From: an uncultured Ignavibacteriales bacterium
GTDB lineage: Bacteria > Bacteroidota > Ignavibacteria > Ignavibacteriales > Ignavibacteriaceae
Assembly: GCA_903929035.1 (NCBI GenBank)
Contig: CAIYTF010000198.1
Coordinates: forward strand, 1-48,042
Direction: 5' to 3'
DNA: 48,042 bases
This document shows positions 45,200-48,042 of this stretch, piece after piece. Each line of letters opens with the position of its first letter. Within the stretch, counting starts at the first letter, position 1. The translations under genes and the position numbers were made by a program. The notes under the pieces were generated by a model. That model saw only the letters and a list, made by a program, of their open reading frames with translations, did not search any database and had not been told where the DNA came from.

Positions 45200-46462
45200 A
45201 TGATGAAGCGTAAAGTAAACCAAGTAAAAACAGGATTAGCCCTTATCGATAAAGCGTGGGGTGGATTTTATCGCGGAGGAACGTATCTTCTGATAGGACC
45301 AAGAAAATCCGGCAGGACTTTATTGGGCTTGCATTATGCTATGGAAAGCGCGAAAAACAAGGAAGTATGTATATTCTTTACAAGTATGCGTCCGAAAGAC
45401 TTAATGATTCACGCTGCATCTATCGATTTTGATTTGCAGACCTATATGAACCAAAATCTAATTATCGTGGTGCGGGTAGCTCCTCCTACAGATATTTATG
45501 AAACTGAAAACCCTGATAATTTCCTTGTTGAATACCTTAATGATATCGTTACCGTCATTGAACAATATCAGCCGGAACGCCTTATCTTTGATGAACTAAC
45601 TCCTTTCGTTGGTTTTGAAAATCTTGGTTTATTGCAGCAAACATATCTCCAGACAATCGAGGCTATCGAGGAAAGAAATATCACGAGTTTAATGGTGCTG
45701 GCAGAACCTGCTACACCTCTTGCACAAATGATAGTCGATTCTCTTGCTCAATATTCAACGGCAATCATTTATATTCAAAAGAAAGTTGATGAAAATGGTA
45801 CGCCGGTGAGCGGCGGAAGAGCCACAATAACACCTAATATTGGACACACGGAAGGTCAATTTTCCGCTGATTTTTACATAGAACCTTATCAGGGTATTGT
45901 TTTTGAATATGATAATCAGCCGAAATTTCAAAATCCCTTTCAGGTCGATGAACCCAAAAATGAACAACCTGGATTGTTAAATGGAAATTCAAATTCTTCA
46001 AAAAAGTATAAGCCTATCACTAATGTAGATTCGCCGAATGATAAGATTTCATTTACCAACTTCTATGAACTGAGTGAGTTTAGTTTGCTGCTGAATAATC
46101 AAATTGCACTTTATAAGAGTACCGGTCAGCCGTTTACGTTGATTTCTATGAAACTTGATGCCATTGCCGAGCAGCAAAGAATACTTACAATAAATCAGCT
46201 CCAAAACGCGATAAGGCTTTCTACGGATAAGAAAGATAAATTGTGCGTAGTGAAAGATAAAATACTCATTTTAATGGGAAGAGGAGATGACAGGAACCTT
46301 AACTCCATAGTTTCAAAGATTAAATTAAATTTGCCTAACAATGATCCGAATTTCCTTGGCGTAATTATGAAATATATTTATGCATTTACTTATGAAGTGA
46401 CTGAGAGTGTAGTGAATGCGGAAACAATATTGAGTGAAATTCTCGAGGAAGAAATCCGATAA
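45200..46462 (+). CDS. KaiC-like ATPase with unusual P-loop and possible degenerate GGDEF domain
   Basis: The N-terminal 230 residues form a RecA/KaiC-like fold: TGLALIDKAWGGFYRGGTYLLIG leads into a P-loop reading GPRKSGRT (33-40), where the usual lysine is R39, and a Walker B strand RLIFDELTPF. The C-terminal part (about 285-410) has a pattern recalling a worn GGDEF cyclase: PFTLISMKLDAIAEQQ, then KDKLCVVKDKILILMGRGDD; it lacks the GGDEF active motif. The protein may bind nucleotides without hydrolysis. It has a sigma-54-type promoter and is followed after 14 bases by a TPR gene. The KaiC-like call is good; the second domain is tentative. Confidence 0.75.
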   Translation: MMKRKVNQVKTGLALIDKAWGGFYRGGTYLLIGPRKSGRTLLGLHYAMESAKNKEVCIFFTSMRPKDLMIHAASIDFDLQTYMNQNLIIVVRVAPPTDIYETENPDNFLVEYLNDIVTVIEQYQPERLIFDELTPFVGFENLGLLQQTYLQTIEAIEERNITSLMVLAEPATPLAQMIVDSLAQYSTAIIYIQKKVDENGTPVSGGRATITPNIGHTEGQFSADFYIEPYQGIVFEYDNQPKFQNPFQVDEPKNEQPGLLNGNSNSSKKYKPITNVDSPNDKISFTNFYELSEFSLLLNNQIALYKSTGQPFTLISMKLDAIAEQQRILTINQLQNAIRLSTDKKDKLCVVKDKILILMGRGDDRNLNSIVSKIKLNLPNNDPNFLGVIMKYIYAFTYEVTESVVNAETILSEILEEEIR

Positions 46463-46476
46463 TCAAAATTAAATTT

Positions 46477-48042
46477 ATGAGATTAGTCTCCCTTTTACTT
46501 CTTCTATCTTTGTCTGTTTTCGCACAAGGGGGAGGTCCGGAAGGTTTTAAAACAGAAGCTCAATCCCAAATGCAGCGCGGCAAATATGGCGAAGCTATTG
46601 ATTTGCTTAACAAATACATTTCTGCTAAACCGCAGGTAGTTGACGGATATAATTTACGCGGTTTATGCTATGAAAAAAGGAATCAACTTGAATCAGCCGT
46701 ATTTGACTTTCGTTCCGCGAGGAAAGTTGCTCCAAATAATACTGATGTGCAGAAAAATCTTGAACGAGCTACAGCAACCTGGTATAAGCAGCTAAATGAC
46801 AAAATAAGCGGTCACAAGCGCGAGATTGCTATAAATCCTAATATTCCTATTAATTATTTGGAAATAGGGAAATGCAAGAAGCAATTGGGCGAGTGGATAC
46901 CTGCTGAAGAATGGTATGATGATTATTTGAAGCGTGAGGAACCATCTGCTGATGAAGTTATACGTTACACGGAAATATTAGCAAAAAATAACCACATTGA
47001 AAAAGGCGAGAAAATACTAAAGCGGTTCGTTGAAAAATATCCTCGGGACCATCGGCTTTGGAGTCGATATGGTTATTTTACAATGTGGCTTGGAAAGAAA
47101 AAAATTGCAGTTGAGGCTTTTAAATCAGCACTCGCCCTGCGTCCTTACTTCAAAGAGGCTCAGGATGGATTGGAGCAAGCGGAAGATCGCCCATATATTT
47201 ATACATACTATGACACCACTACACATAAAGCAGGTGAGCAGATAAAAGAAAAGGCTGTAGAGGAATATGCCATTGATAAATACTATCGAATTGTTAAGCA
47301 AAATCCCGCGGATTCGGATACAAGATTTACTTTAGTTGACCAATTACTAAAAGTCAACAGAACTGAGGAAGCCTATGAGCAGTTGCAGTTTCTATCTGCT
47401 GAATTCTCAGGACAAGACAAATTCACTATTCTCTGGGATACTGTTACTGCAAGAAGGGAGCGTTCATTTCAAATCAAAGAAACTGAATATAGACAGCGTC
47501 TTGCCAAAAATCCAAATGATAAAGAAGCGGCTATGAATCTTGCTGAGATTATGGGCAGACAGATGAATTTTGACAGTGCGGTTGTTGTTTTGCAGAAATA
47601 TATGGAAGGAAAGAGTGAATCAGAAGATTTAGATGTCCGCTTTTTATTGGGACGATATGCAGCGTGGAATTATAATTTTGAAGGTGCGATCGAGCAGCTA
47701 AACATATTGCTGGCTAAGGATCCAAATAATTTGCAGTACCAATTGTTCAGGGCGCAGGTTGCTGTTTGGACAACGACTGATCAAGAATTAGCTCATCAAT
47801 ACTTGGACAATGTATTGAAATCTGATCCAAAAAATTTCTCTGCACTTCTCGCGAAAGCAACTTTATATATTCGTGAACGTAATTTTACTGAAGGGAAAGC
47901 TAAAATTGATGAAGCAACTGCTGTAAACCCCAAGAGTAAAGAAATAGAAACCATTCAAAATTTCTATGATGGAGTACTAGCCTTAGAAGATGATAGAAAG
48001 AATTATGAGATTTTGGTTGCTGCCCGTGAGCTTGCTGTTGGC
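46477..48042 (+). CDS. Exported TPR-repeat protein (partial at window end)
   Basis: The reading frame is open from an ATG at 46477 to the last base (522 codons). A signal peptide (MRLVSLLLLLSLSVFAQ) is followed by repeated helical pairs with the TPR pattern, for example GKYGEAIDLLNKYISAKP, NQLESAVFDFRSARKVAPNN, GKKKIAVEAFKSALALRP, FEGAIEQLNILLAKDPNN and AHQYLDNVLKSDPKN. It would be a periplasmic or outer-membrane-facing scaffold. It is probably cotranscribed with the KaiC-like gene 14 bases upstream. The C-terminus is outside the window, so any further domain is unknown. Confidence 0.85.
   Translation, partial: MRLVSLLLLLSLSVFAQGGGPEGFKTEAQSQMQRGKYGEAIDLLNKYISAKPQVVDGYNLRGLCYEKRNQLESAVFDFRSARKVAPNNTDVQKNLERATATWYKQLNDKISGHKREIAINPNIPINYLEIGKCKKQLGEWIPAEEWYDDYLKREEPSADEVIRYTEILAKNNHIEKGEKILKRFVEKYPRDHRLWSRYGYFTMWLGKKKIAVEAFKSALALRPYFKEAQDGLEQAEDRPYIYTYYDTTTHKAGEQIKEKAVEEYAIDKYYRIVKQNPADSDTRFTLVDQLLKVNRTEEAYEQLQFLSAEFSGQDKFTILWDTVTARRERSFQIKETEYRQRLAKNPNDKEAAMNLAEIMGRQMNFDSAVVVLQKYMEGKSESEDLDVRFLLGRYAAWNYNFEGAIEQLNILLAKDPNNLQYQLFRAQVAVWTTTDQELAHQYLDNVLKSDPKNFSALLAKATLYIRERNFTEGKAKIDEATAVNPKSKEIETIQNFYDGVLALEDDRKNYEILVAARELAVG

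Overview
The window looks like a chromosomal segment of a low-GC member of the Bacteroidota/Ignavibacteriota. The main reasons are a secreted protein with a C-terminal type IX secretion sorting domain (NYPNPFNPST...SGVYFYEL...), the cmk-ispH-rpsA gene order, and one candidate promoter of the Bacteroidota type (TTTG-N19-TAnnTTG) in front of cmk. This placement is inferred from gene content; there is no rRNA gene in the window.

Layout. 1-52 is the tail of an unidentified gene. 367-7766 is a four-gene stress operon: PrkA/YeaG AAA+ kinase, YeaH (DUF444, vWA), SpoVR/YcgB, and a second, divergent PrkA-like P-loop protein with a possible Cys/His metal site. 7778-18706 is an accessory island. It holds a frameshifted FRG-domain gene, a sigma-54 activator with an RtcR-like CARF sensor domain, a soluble histidine kinase, a receiver protein with a HEPN-type RNase motif in its C-terminal half, an IS200-type element with large GC-rich palindromes, three tandem minus-strand GTPases, and the decayed N-terminal end of an IS1182/IS5-type transposase. 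18736-24223 holds preA and a dihydropyrimidinase (reductive pyrimidine breakdown) around a secreted seven-repeat beta-propeller protein. 24353-31794 holds a TlpA-like lipoprotein, a small membrane protein, a SPOR lipoprotein, an etfB-etfA-acyl-CoA dehydrogenase operon, an aldo/keto reductase pseudogene and a YqhD-like alcohol dehydrogenase. 32108-35730 is cmk-ispH-rpsA. 36011-48042 holds a SWIM/SNF2 helicase, a dipeptide epimerase, an M16 peptidase pair, a GH9 glycosidase lipoprotein, a KaiC-like protein and a TPR protein that runs off the end.

Most notable system. The block 7778-13518 reads as a signalling/defence locus: CARF-type sigma-54 activator, FRG protein, and a histidine kinase next to a receiver-HEPN protein. 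The receiver has its phosphorylation residues (D7/D8, D67, T133, K162) and the C-terminal half has an R-N-x3-H motif (R337, H342). This suggests a phosphorelay whose output is an RNase, comparable in logic to the Detocs anti-phage systems but with a different effector. Sequences resembling -24/-12 (sigma-54) promoters lie in front of the FRG-CARF pair, the GTPase operon, the PrkA operon and the KaiC-like gene, with a weaker one before the kinase gene. A perfect 14-bp inverted repeat sits at enhancer distance from the last. These links are inferences from sequence that need experimental or comparative tests.
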